Origin: Dyella thiooxydans
GTDB lineage: Bacteria > Pseudomonadota > Gammaproteobacteria > Xanthomonadales > Rhodanobacteraceae
DNA: 64,000 nucleotides
Direction: 5' to 3'
NCBI RefSeq assembly: GCF_001641285.1
Contig: NZ_CP014841.1
Location: 2,542,001-2,606,000 of the forward strand
Both the position numbers and the translations under genes were made by a program. Within the stretch, counting starts at the first letter, position 1. Each line of letters opens with the position of its first letter. Below, in pieces: positions 55,815 through 63,861 of the stretch. The notes beneath the pieces were generated by a model that worked only from the letters and a program-made list of their open reading frames with translations, searched no databases and was not told where the DNA came from.

Positions 55815-56039
55815 ATGAGCACGCCCCCCGACCTCCAGCAGGAACTCGATGCGCTGAACCGCCAGGTCGATCAGCTGGTCGACACCGTGCGGCGGCTGAC
55901 CGAGGAGAACCGCAGCCTGCGCCACAGCCAGGAGCAGCTCGCTACCGAGCGTGCCGGCCTGATGGCCCGCAACGAGCAGGCGCGCGGCCGGGTGGAAGCG
56001 ATGATCCAGCGCCTGAAAGCCCTCGAGAACAACAGCTGA
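55815..56039 (+). CDS. Small coiled-coil protein, TIGR02449 type
   Basis: 74 residues, a nearly continuous coiled coil (LQQELDALNRQVDQLVDTVR ... RVEAMIQRLKALENN). It matches the small TIGR02449 proteins encoded just before zapA in gammaproteobacteria, which resemble ZapB (division-site organiser) in size and heptads. It ends one base before the zapA ATG, so it is probably co-expressed with ZapA and may work at the Z ring. That role is inference. Confidence 0.85.
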   Translation: MSTPPDLQQELDALNRQVDQLVDTVRRLTEENRSLRHSQEQLATERAGLMARNEQARGRVEAMIQRLKALENNS

Positions 56040-56040
56040 C

Positions 56041-56355
56041 ATGAATGCTCCAGCCAGCGAACCTGTCGCGCTGCGACTGATCGACCGCGAATTCCTGATC
56101 GCCTGTGCCCCGGAAGAGCGCGAGGGGCTGCTGGAGGCGGCCAGCTATCTCGACCGCAAGATGCGCGAGCTGCGCGCCAACGCCAAGACGCCGGGCTTCG
56201 ACCGCCTCGCCGTGCTGGCGGCGATCAGCGTGACCCACGAGTTTCTTGCATTGCGCAAGCAGCACTCCGGCGCGGACCAGAGCGTGACCGACCGCATCGC
56301 CGCGCTGCGCCGCAAGCTCGAGGCGGCGCTCGAACCGGCCCCGCCGCGCGGCTGA
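56041..56355 (+). CDS. zapA: Cell division protein ZapA
   Basis: 104 residues; promotes FtsZ bundling at the division site. N-terminal beta-sheet region with VALRLIDREFLIACAPEERE (about 8-27), DRKMRELRANAKTPGFDRLA, then a C-terminal helix for dimerisation (VTDRIAALRRKLEAALEPAP). One base after the coiled-coil gene. Followed by the 6S RNA gene, the conserved gammaproteobacterial order. Confidence 0.95.
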   Translation: MNAPASEPVALRLIDREFLIACAPEEREGLLEAASYLDRKMRELRANAKTPGFDRLAVLAAISVTHEFLALRKQHSGADQSVTDRIAALRRKLEAALEPAPPRG

Positions 56356-56394
56356 ATCCTGCGCACCGGCATGCACACAGCGATGACCGGTTGC

Positions 56395-56403
56395 TGGTAA
56401 AAT
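56395..56403 (+). promoter_or_regulatory. Extended -10 promoter of 6S RNA
   Basis: TGGTAAAAT (TGn plus a 5/6 match to TATAAT), about 7 bases before the predicted 5' end of 6S RNA near 56410. No clear -35 is present. Confidence 0.6.
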
Positions 56404-56409
56404 CGACCC

Positions 56410-56604
56410 CGGCGTTTTCTGCGGTGTGCGCCAGCACACTCTTACATTTGCCTTGTTCCTAAATACGGCCCCGGGTCGGTTTCTTTCTGGCTGTTGTGCA
56501 TGTCCGCCGCGTGCGGAAAGCCTCGAGGCCCGATAAGCCCTCCCACCTGATCCATCGTGGATCAAGGTCGTTTGGTGGGCAGCGGCATCGCGGTTGACGC
56601 CACC
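56410..56604 (+). ncRNA. ssrS: 6S RNA
   Basis: Regulatory RNA that binds sigma-70 RNA polymerase by mimicking an open promoter, mostly in stationary phase. It is placed between zapA and the formyl-THF cyclo-ligase gene, the canonical ssrS site. Ends can pair: GGCGT and GCGGTG near 56411-56426 with CATCGC and ACGCC near 56586-56601. The short hairpin GATCCA-TCG-TGGATC (about 56551-56565) lies where the E. coli RNA has a similar helix. The 3' segment GGGCAGCGGCATCGC resembles the E. coli CCTGCGGCGGCATC. Predicted length is about 195 bases, near the usual 180-200. Exact ends are estimates. Sequence 56605-56691 shows no further element I can name. Confidence 0.88.
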
Positions 56605-56691
56605 TTTTCCTGCACCGGCCGACGCCCCGCGTCGGCCGGCGTGCTATCGGCAGCGCCGCGCCCGGCGCGCCCCATCGGGAGACGCGCGACC

Positions 56692-57309
56692 GTGGATGCC
56701 ACCGCCCAGCGACGCGAGCTTCGCCAGCGCCTGACCGAGCAGCGCAAGGCACTCAGCCCGCAGCAGCGGATCGCCGCAGCCCAGGGCCTGCGCCGCAGCC
56801 TGGAACAGCTGCCCGAGTACCACACCGACGCGCGCGTGGCAGGCTATTGGGCCGTCAACGGCGAGTTGGCGCTGAACCTGGTGATCCCGCCCCTGCTGGC
56901 GCGCGGCCAGCAATTCCTGCTGCCCCTGCTCGAGAGCGGACGCCAGTTGCGGTTTGCACCGTGGCAGGCCGGCGACGCGGTGGAACCGAACCGCCACGGC
57001 ATTCCCGAGCCGGTCCGGGTCGAGCGGCCGCTGGCCCCGTTCCAGCTCGACCTGGTGCTGGTGCCACTGCTGGCCTTCGATCGCCGTGGCCAGCGCCTGG
57101 GTTACGGCGGCGGCTACTACGACCGCAGCTTCGCCTTCCTCAACGAACAGGCCCGCCCGACCGAGCCGCTGCTGGTGGGCATCGGCTACGACTTTCAGGA
57201 AGTGCAGGCGATCGAACCCGCGCGCTGGGACGTGCCACTGGACTTTGTCGCCACCGACCGCGAACTGATCGACTGCCACGCCGAACGCGAGAGCGAGACC
57301 CACGCATGA
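56692..57309 (+). CDS. 5-formyltetrahydrofolate cyclo-ligase
   Basis: ATP-dependent conversion of 5-formyl-THF to 5,10-methenyl-THF; 205 residues. Conserved positions: RAELRQRL-like start (AQRRELRQRLTEQRKALSPQ), RHGIPEPV, LDLVLVPLLAFDRRGQRLGY and GGGYYDRSF (nucleotide/folate loop). The start is GTG 56692 with GGGAGA nine bases before. An open frame to 56557 would run into 6S RNA and is unlikely. In E. coli 6S RNA and this gene (ygfA) share a transcript, and the same is likely here. Confidence 0.93.
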   Translation: MDATAQRRELRQRLTEQRKALSPQQRIAAAQGLRRSLEQLPEYHTDARVAGYWAVNGELALNLVIPPLLARGQQFLLPLLESGRQLRFAPWQAGDAVEPNRHGIPEPVRVERPLAPFQLDLVLVPLLAFDRRGQRLGYGGGYYDRSFAFLNEQARPTEPLLVGIGYDFQEVQAIEPARWDVPLDFVATDRELIDCHAERESETHA

Positions 57310-57773
57310 GCCCTGCCCGCATCGCCCACTGGCTGATGAAGTCCGAGCCCGACACCTTCTCCATCGACGACCTGGCCACGCGCGGCCGCGAGCCGTGGGA
57401 CGGCGTGCGCAACTACCAGGCGCGGAACTTCATGCGCGACGGCATGCGGGTGGGCGATGGCGTGTTCTTCTACCACTCCAACTGCGCCGAACCAGGCATC
57501 GTCGGACTGGCCGAAGTGGTTTCCGACGCCTATCCGGACCCCAGCCAGTTCGATCCGAAGAGCGATTATTTCGACCCGGGCGCCAGCCGCGACAATCCGC
57601 GTTGGATGCTGGTCGACGTGGGTTTCGTGCGCAAACTCAAGCGCACGATCACGCTCAGGGAACTGCAGGCCCTGCCGGCCCTCGCCGACATGCCGCTGGT
57701 ACGCAAGGGCAACCGCCTCTCGGTGATGCCGGTGAAGGCCAGCGAATGGAAGACCATCCTCGGCCTGGAATGA
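57306..57773 (+). CDS. EVE-domain protein
   Basis: 155 residues, a full-length EVE domain of the PUA-like fold (thymocyte nuclear protein 1 type), thought to bind modified bases in RNA or DNA. Signatures: AHWLMKSEPDTFSIDDLATR (about 7-26), WDGVRNYQARNFMRDGMRVG, DGVFFYHSNCAEPGIVGLAE, and PRWMLVDVGFVRKL. ATG 57306 overlaps the cyclo-ligase stop (ATGA). Function is not proven for free-standing bacterial members. Confidence 0.93.
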   Translation: MSPARIAHWLMKSEPDTFSIDDLATRGREPWDGVRNYQARNFMRDGMRVGDGVFFYHSNCAEPGIVGLAEVVSDAYPDPSQFDPKSDYFDPGASRDNPRWMLVDVGFVRKLKRTITLRELQALPALADMPLVRKGNRLSVMPVKASEWKTILGLE

Positions 57774-57812
57774 CCCGGCCTTTCCCAATCTCCCGCCCCG
57801 GAACTCCCGACC

Positions 57813-58448
57813 ATGAGCAACGAAAAGAAACTTGCCGGCGAAGCCGCCATCCGCTTCGTCGATGATGGCGCCATCGTCGGTGTCGGTACCGGCTCGACCG
57901 TGGCCTATTTCATCGAGGCGCTCGGCGCGATCCGCGACCGCATCAAGGGCGCCGTCTCCAGCTCCGAGCAGTCCACCGCGCTGCTGAAGAAGGTCGGCAT
58001 CGAGGTGCTCGATCTCAACGCCACCGGCGAGCTCACCCTGTACGTGGACGGCGCCGACGAATGCGACCCGCACAAGCGGCTGATCAAGGGCGGCGGCGCC
58101 GCACTGACCCGCGAGAAGATCATCGCCGAGGCCAGCGGCAAGTTCGTCTGCATCATCGATTCGAGCAAGCAGGTCGACCTGCTGGGCAAGTTCCCGCTGC
58201 CGATCGAAGTGATCCCGATGGCGCGCAGCCTGGTGGGGCGTGAGATCGCCCGCCGCGGCGGCCACCCCGTGTGGCGGGAAGGCGTGGTCACCGACAACGG
58301 CAACTGGGTGATCGACGTGCACGGCTGGCAGATCACCGACCCGGTGGCGCTGGAGGCCGACCTGAACCAGATTCCCGGCATCGTCACCGTGGGCCTGTTC
58401 GCCCGTCGTCCCGCCGACGTCGTGCTGGTCGGCGATCGCGAGGTCTGA
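57813..58448 (+). CDS. rpiA: Ribose-5-phosphate isomerase A
   Basis: Interconverts ribose-5-phosphate and ribulose-5-phosphate in the pentose phosphate pathway; 211 residues. Conserved loops: [16 protein letters not shown] (about 28-43), [31 protein letters not shown] (catalytic Asp residues) and [20 protein letters not shown]. Ends 72 bases before a strong terminator. Confidence 0.98.
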   Translation: MSNEKKLAGEAAIRFVDDGAIVGVGTGSTVAYFIEALGAIRDRIKGAVSSSEQSTALLKKVGIEVLDLNATGELTLYVDGADECDPHKRLIKGGGAALTREKIIAEASGKFVCIIDSSKQVDLLGKFPLPIEVIPMARSLVGREIARRGGHPVWREGVVTDNGNWVIDVHGWQITDPVALEADLNQIPGIVTVGLFARRPADVVLVGDREV

Positions 58449-58520
58449 TCGAAGATGCGCCGGACCCCGGTCCTGCGCACCTGCCCGACACCACCGCAGG
58501 CTATGGAGACATGGCCAACA

Positions 58521-58546
58521 AAAAACCCGCCGGAAGGCGGGTTTTT
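58521..58546 (+). terminator. Intrinsic terminator after rpiA
   Basis: Stem AAAAACCCGCC / GGCGGGTTTTT with GGAA loop. It is symmetric, so it can also end minus-strand transcripts coming through tRNA-Gln. The same 26-bp sequence occurs inverted at 60433-60458. Confidence 0.93.
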
Positions 58547-58580
58547 CGTACCAGTCGATCATGCTGACCGGTGTCTTGTT

Positions 58581-58655
58581 TGGCAGCCCCGGATGGATTC
58601 GAACCACCGAATGCCTGAGTCAGAGTCAGGTGCCTTACCGCTTGGCGACGGGGCT
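58581..58655 (-). tRNA. tRNA-Gln (anticodon CTG)
   Basis: 75 bases on the minus strand, CCA encoded. Acceptor AGCCCCG pairs with CGGGGCT; the D-arm GCCAAGCGGTAAGGC and TTCGAAT in the T-arm are typical. Anticodon stem CCTGA/TCAGG closes the loop CTCTGAC, giving anticodon CTG, which reads CAG (Gln). It closely follows the E. coli tRNA-Gln pattern. It lies 12 bases past the rpsI stop, so it may be processed from the rplM-rpsI transcript. Confidence 0.97.
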
Positions 58656-58667
58656 ATGGAACGTAGT

Positions 58668-59060
58668 TTAGCGCTTCGAGAACTGCGTGGCACGACGTGC
58701 CTTGTGCAGACCGATCTTCTTGCGCTCGACCTCACGGGCGTCGCGGGTCACGAAACCAGCCTTGCGCAGCGGCTGCTTCAGGGCTTCGTCGTACTCGACC
58801 AGCGCGCGGGCGATGCCCAGGCGGATCGCGCCGGCCTGGCCGGTGATACCACCGCCGGCAACCGTGACGGTGATGTCGAACTTGTCGGTGTTCTGGGTCA
58901 GTTCGAGCGGCTGGCGCACGATCATGCGCGAGGTCTCGCGACCGAAGAACTGGTCGAGGGTCTTGCCGTTCACCGTGATCGCACCGCTGCCCTTGCGCAG
59001 GAACACGCGAGCGGCGGAGGTCTTGCGGCGGCCGGTGCCGTAATTCTGCTGAATCGCCAT
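58668..59060 (-). CDS. rpsI: 30S ribosomal protein S9
   Basis: 130 residues, standard length. [20 protein letters not shown] near the N-terminus, [20 protein letters not shown], and the basic tail ending QFSKR that reaches the P-site tRNA. AAGGAA sits five bases before ATG 59060. Nine bases after rplM, the universal rplM-rpsI operon. Confidence 0.99.
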   Translation of the reverse strand: MAIQQNYGTGRRKTSAARVFLRKGSGAITVNGKTLDQFFGRETSRMIVRQPLELTQNTDKFDITVTVAGGGITGQAGAIRLGIARALVEYDEALKQPLRKAGFVTRDAREVERKKIGLHKARRATQFSKR

Positions 59061-59069
59061 GATGGTTCC

Positions 59070-59498
59070 TTAGATTTCCAGCGCCTGCGGCTGCTGTGCG
59101 GTGTGCGGGTGCTCGGCGCCGCCGTACACCTTGAGCTTGCGGTACATCGCGCGGCCCAGCGGGTTCTTCGGCAGCATGCCCTTGACCGCGATCTCGATCA
59201 CGCGCTCCGGATGGGTGGCCAGAAGATCACGCAGGTTGGTGCTCTTCAGGTTGCCGACGTAGCCGGTGAAGCGGTGGTACATCTTGTCGTCCAGCTTCGC
59301 GCCGGTGACCGCCACCTTCTGCGCGTTGACCACGACGATGTAGTCGCCGGTATCGACGTGCGGGGTGAACTCCGGCTTGTGCTTGCCGCGCAGGCGGCGC
59401 GCAATCTCGGTGGACAGACGACCGAGCGTCTTGTCCGTGGCGTCGATCACGAACCAGTCGCGCTTGACGCTTTCCGGCTTGGCGCTGAACGTTTTCAT
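59070..59498 (-). CDS. rplM: 50S ribosomal protein L13
   Basis: 142 residues starting [40 protein letters not shown] and [20 protein letters not shown] are hallmarks. ATG 59498 is the family start; an 8-residue longer frame is not needed. First gene of rplM-rpsI, with a leader of roughly 55 bases carrying a small GC hairpin. Confidence 0.99.
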   Translation of the reverse strand: MKTFSAKPESVKRDWFVIDATDKTLGRLSTEIARRLRGKHKPEFTPHVDTGDYIVVVNAQKVAVTGAKLDDKMYHRFTGYVGNLKSTNLRDLLATHPERVIEIAVKGMLPKNPLGRAMYRKLKVYGGAEHPHTAQQPQALEI

Positions 59499-59560
59499 TT
59501 CTGGATACCTGTAGGCCGCCAAGGAGGCGGTGAGGGAATCGGGTCAAACAAAGGTGCGGG

Positions 59561-59590
59561 ATGATAGCCGAGCTTTCATCCTCTGCACAA
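59561..59590 (-). promoter_or_regulatory. Candidate promoter of rplM-rpsI
   Basis: Minus strand: -35 TTGTGC (59585-59590), 18-base spacer, -10 TATCAT (59561-59566). The -10 is 5/6, the -35 weak (3/6). Location about 60 bases upstream of rplM is sensible. Confidence 0.45.
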
Positions 59591-59752
59591 GCCCACTCTT
59601 GGTGAGCTGCGAGCCGGCAAGGATAGCACGGGTCGCCACGGATTTGAAAACCCCGCGGTACCATGCCAACGGCATGGCGGCGACATGCCGCTTGGCCGGA
59701 ACCCGGGCATGTCGTCCAATAAGGGCCCGTGCAGCGCTTCCGGAGACAACCC

Positions 59753-60394
59753 ATGTCGGTACGCCATCTCTCGTCCCTGGATCGCATGATCGCGGGCTTC
59801 GAACGCGCCCTGGAGACGGTCGCCGGCACGCCGGAAGCTGCCCATCCCTCGCCCGCACGGGGCATCGAAGAGGCCGGGCTGGAGCCGGCGGAGCGCCGGC
59901 ATGCCGCGGGCCTGATGCGCATCAACCACACCGGCGAGGTCTGCGCCCAGGCGCTGTACGACGGCCAGGCGGCACTGGCCCGCAGCGAGGACACCCGTCG
60001 GCACCTGCTGCACGCTGCCGCCGAGGAAACCGACCATCTGGCGTGGTGCGCCGAGCGCCTGCGCGAACTGGACAGCCGCCCCAGCCTGCTCAACCCGCTG
60101 TGGTATGCCGGCAGCTACGCGATGGGAGCCGTGGCCGCCCTGGCAGGCGATCCGGTCAGCCTGGGCTTCGTGGTCGAGACCGAACGTCAGGTCGAAGCCC
60201 ACCTGGCCGAGCACCTGGAGACGCTGCCGGAACAAGACCTGCGCTCGCGCGCGGTGCTGCAACGGATGCAGGCCGACGAGGTCCGCCATGCGGACGAGGC
60301 GGAGGCGCGCGGCGGTATCGAGTTGCCGTTCCCGATCCCGCCGCTGATGCAGCTGACCTCGCTGCTGATGAAGAAGGTCGCCTACCGCGTCTAG
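59753..60394 (+). CDS. coq7: Coq7: demethoxyubiquinone hydroxylase
   Basis: Di-iron monooxygenase for the penultimate ubiquinone step (2-polyprenyl-3-methyl-6-methoxy-1,4-benzoquinol hydroxylation); 213 residues. The six metal ligands are in place: [17 protein letters not shown] (Glu), [11 protein letters not shown] (Glu, His), [13 protein letters not shown] (Glu) and [12 protein letters not shown] (Glu, His). Coq7 replaces UbiF in Xanthomonadales and pseudomonads. ATG 59753 begins [16 protein letters not shown]; an 8-residue longer frame exists. It is divergent from rplM. Confidence 0.96.
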   Translation: MSVRHLSSLDRMIAGFERALETVAGTPEAAHPSPARGIEEAGLEPAERRHAAGLMRINHTGEVCAQALYDGQAALARSEDTRRHLLHAAAEETDHLAWCAERLRELDSRPSLLNPLWYAGSYAMGAVAALAGDPVSLGFVVETERQVEAHLAEHLETLPEQDLRSRAVLQRMQADEVRHADEAEARGGIELPFPIPPLMQLTSLLMKKVAYRV

Positions 60395-60432
60395 CGTCCC
60401 GGGCGACGCCGACGCGCCGGACCAAGCCATGA

Positions 60433-60458
60433 AAAAACCCGCCTTCCGGCGGGTTTTT
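60433..60458. terminator. Bidirectional intrinsic terminator between coq7 and speD
   Basis: Stem AAAAACCCGCC / GGCGGGTTTTT with TTCC loop between two convergent genes. It is the exact reverse complement of the terminator at 58521-58546. Confidence 0.93.
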
Positions 60459-60460
60459 CG

Positions 60461-61246
60461 TCACATCAGGTTGCGGCCGTGGAACAGTTCCTCGATCTCG
60501 CGTCGCAGCAGCGACTCGATGCGCTGGCGCTCCTTGAACGAGAGGTCGTCGGCATGTGCCTCGAACAGATACGTATCCAGGTCGAAGTCCTTGATATGCA
60601 TCTTGGTGTGGAACATGTTCTCCTGGTACACGTTGACGTCGAACATCTCGTACTTCTGGCGGATGTGGCGCGCCAGGTAGTCCTGCACCGAGTTGATCTT
60701 GTGGTCGATGAAGTGCTTCTTGCCCTTCACGTCGCGGGTGAAGCCGCGCACGCGATAGTCAGCGATCACGATGTCCGACTCGAAGCTGTCGATCAGGTAG
60801 TTCAGCGCCTTCAGCGGCGAGATCACGCCGCAGGTGGCCACATCGATGTCCGCGCGGAAGGTCGCGATGCCGTTGTGCGGATGCGTTTCCGGATAGGTGT
60901 GGACGGTGATGTGACTCTTGTCCATGTGCGCCACCACCGCACCCGCGATCGAGTCGCGACCGAGCTTCTCCACCACCGGCTCCTCGGAGATGAGGATGGT
61001 GACCGAGGCACCCTGCGGGTCGTAGTCCTGGCGCGCGATGTTGAGGATGTTCGCGCCGATGATCTCCGCCACGTCGGTGAGGATCTGGGTCAGGCGATCG
61101 GCGTCGTACTGCTCGTCGATGTATTCGATGTAGCGCTGGCGCTGCTCCTCTGACACCGCGTAGCAGATGTCGTAGATGTTGAAGCTCAGGGCCTTGGTCA
61201 GGTTGTTGAAGCCCTGCAGGCGCAGGCGCGGGAGTGGTTTCACCAC
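60461..61246 (-). CDS. speD: S-adenosylmethionine decarboxylase proenzyme
   Basis: Makes decarboxylated SAM, the aminopropyl donor for spermidine; self-cleaves to create a pyruvoyl cofactor. 261 residues, close to E. coli SpeD (264). Cleavage region [15 protein letters not shown] (Lys-Ser bond), [55 protein letters not shown]-like ([18 protein letters not shown]). Two adjacent GTG codons (61246 and 61243) start it, with GGAGAG before them. Large upstream open frame is antisense to clp. Divergent from clp; speE is not in the window. Confidence 0.96.
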   Translation of the reverse strand: MVKPLPRLRLQGFNNLTKALSFNIYDICYAVSEEQRQRYIEYIDEQYDADRLTQILTDVAEIIGANILNIARQDYDPQGASVTILISEEPVVEKLGRDSIAGAVVAHMDKSHITVHTYPETHPHNGIATFRADIDVATCGVISPLKALNYLIDSFESDIVIADYRVRGFTRDVKGKKHFIDHKINSVQDYLARHIRQKYEMFDVNVYQENMFHTKMHIKDFDLDTYLFEAHADDLSFKERQRIESLLRREIEELFHGRNLM

Positions 61247-61440
61247 GGCAACTCTCCATGACCGCGCGGCGGCCAGCAAAAGAGGCGGGTTAGCGACAAG
61301 GGTCCCCGCTGGATGGTACGGCACGAAAGGCAAGCTTCCGCGACCCTTGTGACCGGCGCGAGACATGTCGCCGGTGCCGGAAGACCGCCAAGTATGGGGT
61401 AAAACGGCGCAAAACTGAAAGTGGCGTTCCCGCCACGGTT

Positions 61441-61449
61441 TGCCATAAT
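61441..61449 (+). promoter_or_regulatory. Extended -10 promoter of clp
   Basis: TGCCATAAT: TGn plus CATAAT (5/6), with no good -35. It would give an mRNA leader of about 85 bases before ATG 61541. The 294-base gap it shares with speD holds no other feature I can support. Confidence 0.5.
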
Positions 61450-61540
61450 GCGACGTCACAGGGGATAAACGCGTACGCTCACGTCGGGCCGGCCCGCTCA
61501 CCGGGGGCAGCCCTAGGCATTTCAGACAGCGGGAAACACC

Positions 61541-62236
61541 GTGGCGCAACTCAAATATCAACTGCAGCAAGCATTCGAGCGGTCCCAGGCTCCCCTGGGC
61601 TTCGCCCCGGACCCGGCCTCCATGGAGCGCTTCCTCGCGCTCTGCCACCGCCGCCGATACCCGGGCAAGACCGCGATCATCCGCCCCGGCGACCCCGCCA
61701 ACACGCTCTACTACGTGATCGAGGGCTCGCTCGCCGTCTGCACCGAAGACGAACAGGGCCGCGAGCTGATCCTGGCCTACATCAGCCGCGGCCAGTTCAT
61801 CGGCGAGATGGGGTTGTTCGTGGAGCAGGCCCAGCGCGAGTCGATGGTGCGAACCCGCACGCCGTGCGAGATGGCCGAAATCAGCTACGAACGCCTGTTC
61901 CAGCTGATGGAAGGCCAGCTGCGCGAGGAGTGCCCGAAGATCCTCTTCGCGATCGGCGCGCAGCTCACCAACCGCCTGCTGCGTACCTCGCGCCAGGTCA
62001 GCCGCATGGCGTTCATGGACGTCACCAACCGGATCTCGCGCACCCTGCTGGACCTGTGCCAGGAGCCGGACGCGATGACCCACCCGGACGGTACCCAGAT
62101 CCGCATCTCCCGCCAGGAGGTCAGCCGCATCGTCGGCTGCTCGCGTGAGATGGTGGGCCGCGTGCTCAAGCAGCTCGAGGAGCAGGGCATGATCACCGTG
62201 TCGGGCAAGACCATCGTGGTGCTGGGCACCCGCTGA
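61541..62236 (+). CDS. clp: Clp: CRP-like global transcription regulator
   Basis: 231 residues, the Xanthomonadales Crp/Vfr homologue that controls virulence and exoenzyme genes. In Xanthomonas it is inhibited by cyclic-di-GMP rather than activated by cAMP. N-terminal cyclic-nucleotide fold (about 25-140; [32 protein letters not shown]), long dimer helix, C-terminal winged helix with recognition region [20 protein letters not shown] (about 190-209). Ligand response here is inferred from the family. Flanked by speD and trpC as in Xanthomonas. Confidence 0.95.
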   Translation: MAQLKYQLQQAFERSQAPLGFAPDPASMERFLALCHRRRYPGKTAIIRPGDPANTLYYVIEGSLAVCTEDEQGRELILAYISRGQFIGEMGLFVEQAQRESMVRTRTPCEMAEISYERLFQLMEGQLREECPKILFAIGAQLTNRLLRTSRQVSRMAFMDVTNRISRTLLDLCQEPDAMTHPDGTQIRISRQEVSRIVGCSREMVGRVLKQLEEQGMITVSGKTIVVLGTR

Positions 62237-62261
62237 GCGGATCCCGCGACCGCACCAGGAG

Positions 62262-62287
62262 AAAGCGGCGCCGGGCGCCGCTTTTTT
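62262..62287 (+). terminator. Intrinsic terminator of clp
   Basis: Stem AAAGCGGCGC / GCGCCGCTTT with a 3-base loop and a run of six T, 25 bases after the clp stop. Facing the trp operon end; the short A-run could give weak termination the other way. Confidence 0.88.
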
Positions 62288-62293
62288 CTTGCC

Positions 62294-62995
62294 TCAGTAC
62301 CAGGCCACCCGCTCGACGCTGCGGCCGAGCGCCCGCTCCACCTGCTTGCACAGCTTGGGCGAGCCGTTGACCAGCACCGGCTCGGCCGCTTCCCTGAGCA
62401 TCGGGATGTCCAGCGCCGAGTCACCATAGGCCCGGTCCCAGCGCGCCACGCCGGCTTCGGCCAGCGACTGCAGCTTGCGCTGGCCGATGTTGTGCCGCCT
62501 GACCCGCATGCCCAGCCAGCCAGGCGCCAGCTCCGATGCGACCAGTTCCACCTCGGGCAGCCCCAGCTCGTCGAGCAGCCCGCGCGCGAGGATCCGCTCG
62601 CACCCCGTGACGACGATCACCCGGTCACCCTCAACCTGGTGGCGGCGCAGGGCCTGCAGCGCGTCGCGCTGGAACTGCTTCGGGCGACGCACCAGTCGAC
62701 CGGCGAAGCCCAGGGCCTGCTCGCGGTAGCGGCGCTCGTCCAACCCCAGCAGCCCCACGTGGACCACCGTGCGCACCGCGGCACGCCACGAGAACGGGCG
62801 CACCAGCGCCAGCCATGGCAGCGCCGGCAACAGCAGCAGCTTGCGCCCCATGCCCGAATAGCGCTCGCGCATGAACAGGTCGAACGAGTCGGCCACGGTG
62901 ATCACGCCATCGAAATCGAACAGCACGATGCGCGGCCCGCCCGCCGCCGCTGCCGGCACCGCGTCGTCCGGCACCGTCGCCCCTGGATCGTCCAT
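62294..62995 (-). CDS. HAD-IB family phosphatase
   Basis: 233-residue cytoplasmic hydrolase of the haloacid dehalogenase superfamily, subfamily IB (SerB-like). Motif I VLFDFDGVITVADSFDLF (nucleophile and acid/base Asp, about 22-40), motif II VIVVTGCERILARGL, motif IV AYGDSALDIPMLREA. Substrate not identifiable; members include phosphoserine and glycerol-phosphate phosphatases. ATG 62995 is 5 bases past the trpC stop, so it is probably translated with trpC. Indole-glycerol or anthranilate chemistry is not implied. Confidence 0.88.
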   Translation of the reverse strand: MDDPGATVPDDAVPAAAAGGPRIVLFDFDGVITVADSFDLFMRERYSGMGRKLLLLPALPWLALVRPFSWRAAVRTVVHVGLLGLDERRYREQALGFAGRLVRRPKQFQRDALQALRRHQVEGDRVIVVTGCERILARGLLDELGLPEVELVASELAPGWLGMRVRRHNIGQRKLQSLAEAGVARWDRAYGDSALDIPMLREAAEPVLVNGSPKLCKQVERALGRSVERVAWY

Positions 62996-63000
62996 CGGGA

Positions 63001-63795
63001 TCAGTCCGCTTCGAACAGGCGCTTCAGCTCGGTGCCCGGATCCACCGCGCGCATGAACGCCTCGCCGACCAGGAAGGCGTGCACGCCGGCCTCGCGCAGC
63101 TGACGCACGTGTTCGGGCGTGTGGATGCCGGACTCGGCCACCAGGATGCGGTCGTACTCGACCAGCGGCTGCAGTTCCAGCGTGGTTTCCAGCGTGGTCT
63201 CGAAGGTGCGCAGGTTGCGGTTGTTCACGCCGATCATCGGCACCGGCAGCGCCTGGGCGCGCTCCAGTTCCTCGGCGTCGTGCACTTCGCACAGTACGTC
63301 CAGATCCAGTTCGGCCGCCAGCAGCGAGAGATTCATCAGTTCCGCGTCGCCGAGCGCGGCGACGATCAGCAGGATGCAGTCGGCACCGATCGCGCGGGCC
63401 TCGTACACCTGGTACGGATCGATCACGAAATCCTTGCGCAGGATCGGCAGCGAGCACGCCTCGCGCGCCTGGCGCAGGAACTCCTCGCTGCCCTGGAAGA
63501 AGTCCTTGTCGGTCAGCACCGACAGGCAGGCCGCGCCGGCGGCCTCGTAGCTGCGCGCGATCGCACCGGGGTCGAAATCGGCGCGGATCACGCCCTTGCT
63601 CGGGCTGGCCTTCTTCACCTCGGCGATCACCGCCGGCAGGCCGGCGTCGATCTTCGCCTCCAGCGCGGCGGCGAAACCACGGGTGCCCGGCATGTCGGCC
63701 ACGCGCGCAGCCAGCTCGTCCAGGGACAGCATGGCGCTGCGCTCGGCGATTTCTTCCGTCTTGCGGGCAAGTATGCGTTGCAGGATGTCGGCCAT
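63001..63795 (-). CDS. trpC: Indole-3-glycerol phosphate synthase
   Basis: Tryptophan biosynthesis, ring closure of CdRP to indole-glycerol phosphate; 264 residues, monofunctional (no TrpF fusion). (beta/alpha)8 barrel signatures: [20 protein letters not shown] (about 53-72), [38 protein letters not shown] and [21 protein letters not shown] 63795 ([16 protein letters not shown]) is the family start; the open frame to 63843 is not needed. It lies 66 bases after trpD, then the HAD gene. Confidence 0.97.
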   Translation of the reverse strand: MADILQRILARKTEEIAERSAMLSLDELAARVADMPGTRGFAAALEAKIDAGLPAVIAEVKKASPSKGVIRADFDPGAIARSYEAAGAACLSVLTDKDFFQGSEEFLRQAREACSLPILRKDFVIDPYQVYEARAIGADCILLIVAALGDAELMNLSLLAAELDLDVLCEVHDAEELERAQALPVPMIGVNNRNLRTFETTLETTLELQPLVEYDRILVAESGIHTPEHVRQLREAGVHAFLVGEAFMRAVDPGTELKRLFEAD

Positions 63796-63861
63796 GGTCG
63801 TGGTGTCGTTGGGCGCCGCGGCAGCGGCAGTCGAACAGGGCACCGCACCCGGGTCGGGGCG

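Noticed and set aside
61449-61460. TGCGACGTCACA near the clp transcript start as a Clp/Crp autoregulation site
   Set aside because: It is palindromic but lacks the TGTGA-N6-TCACA spacing of Crp-type sites.
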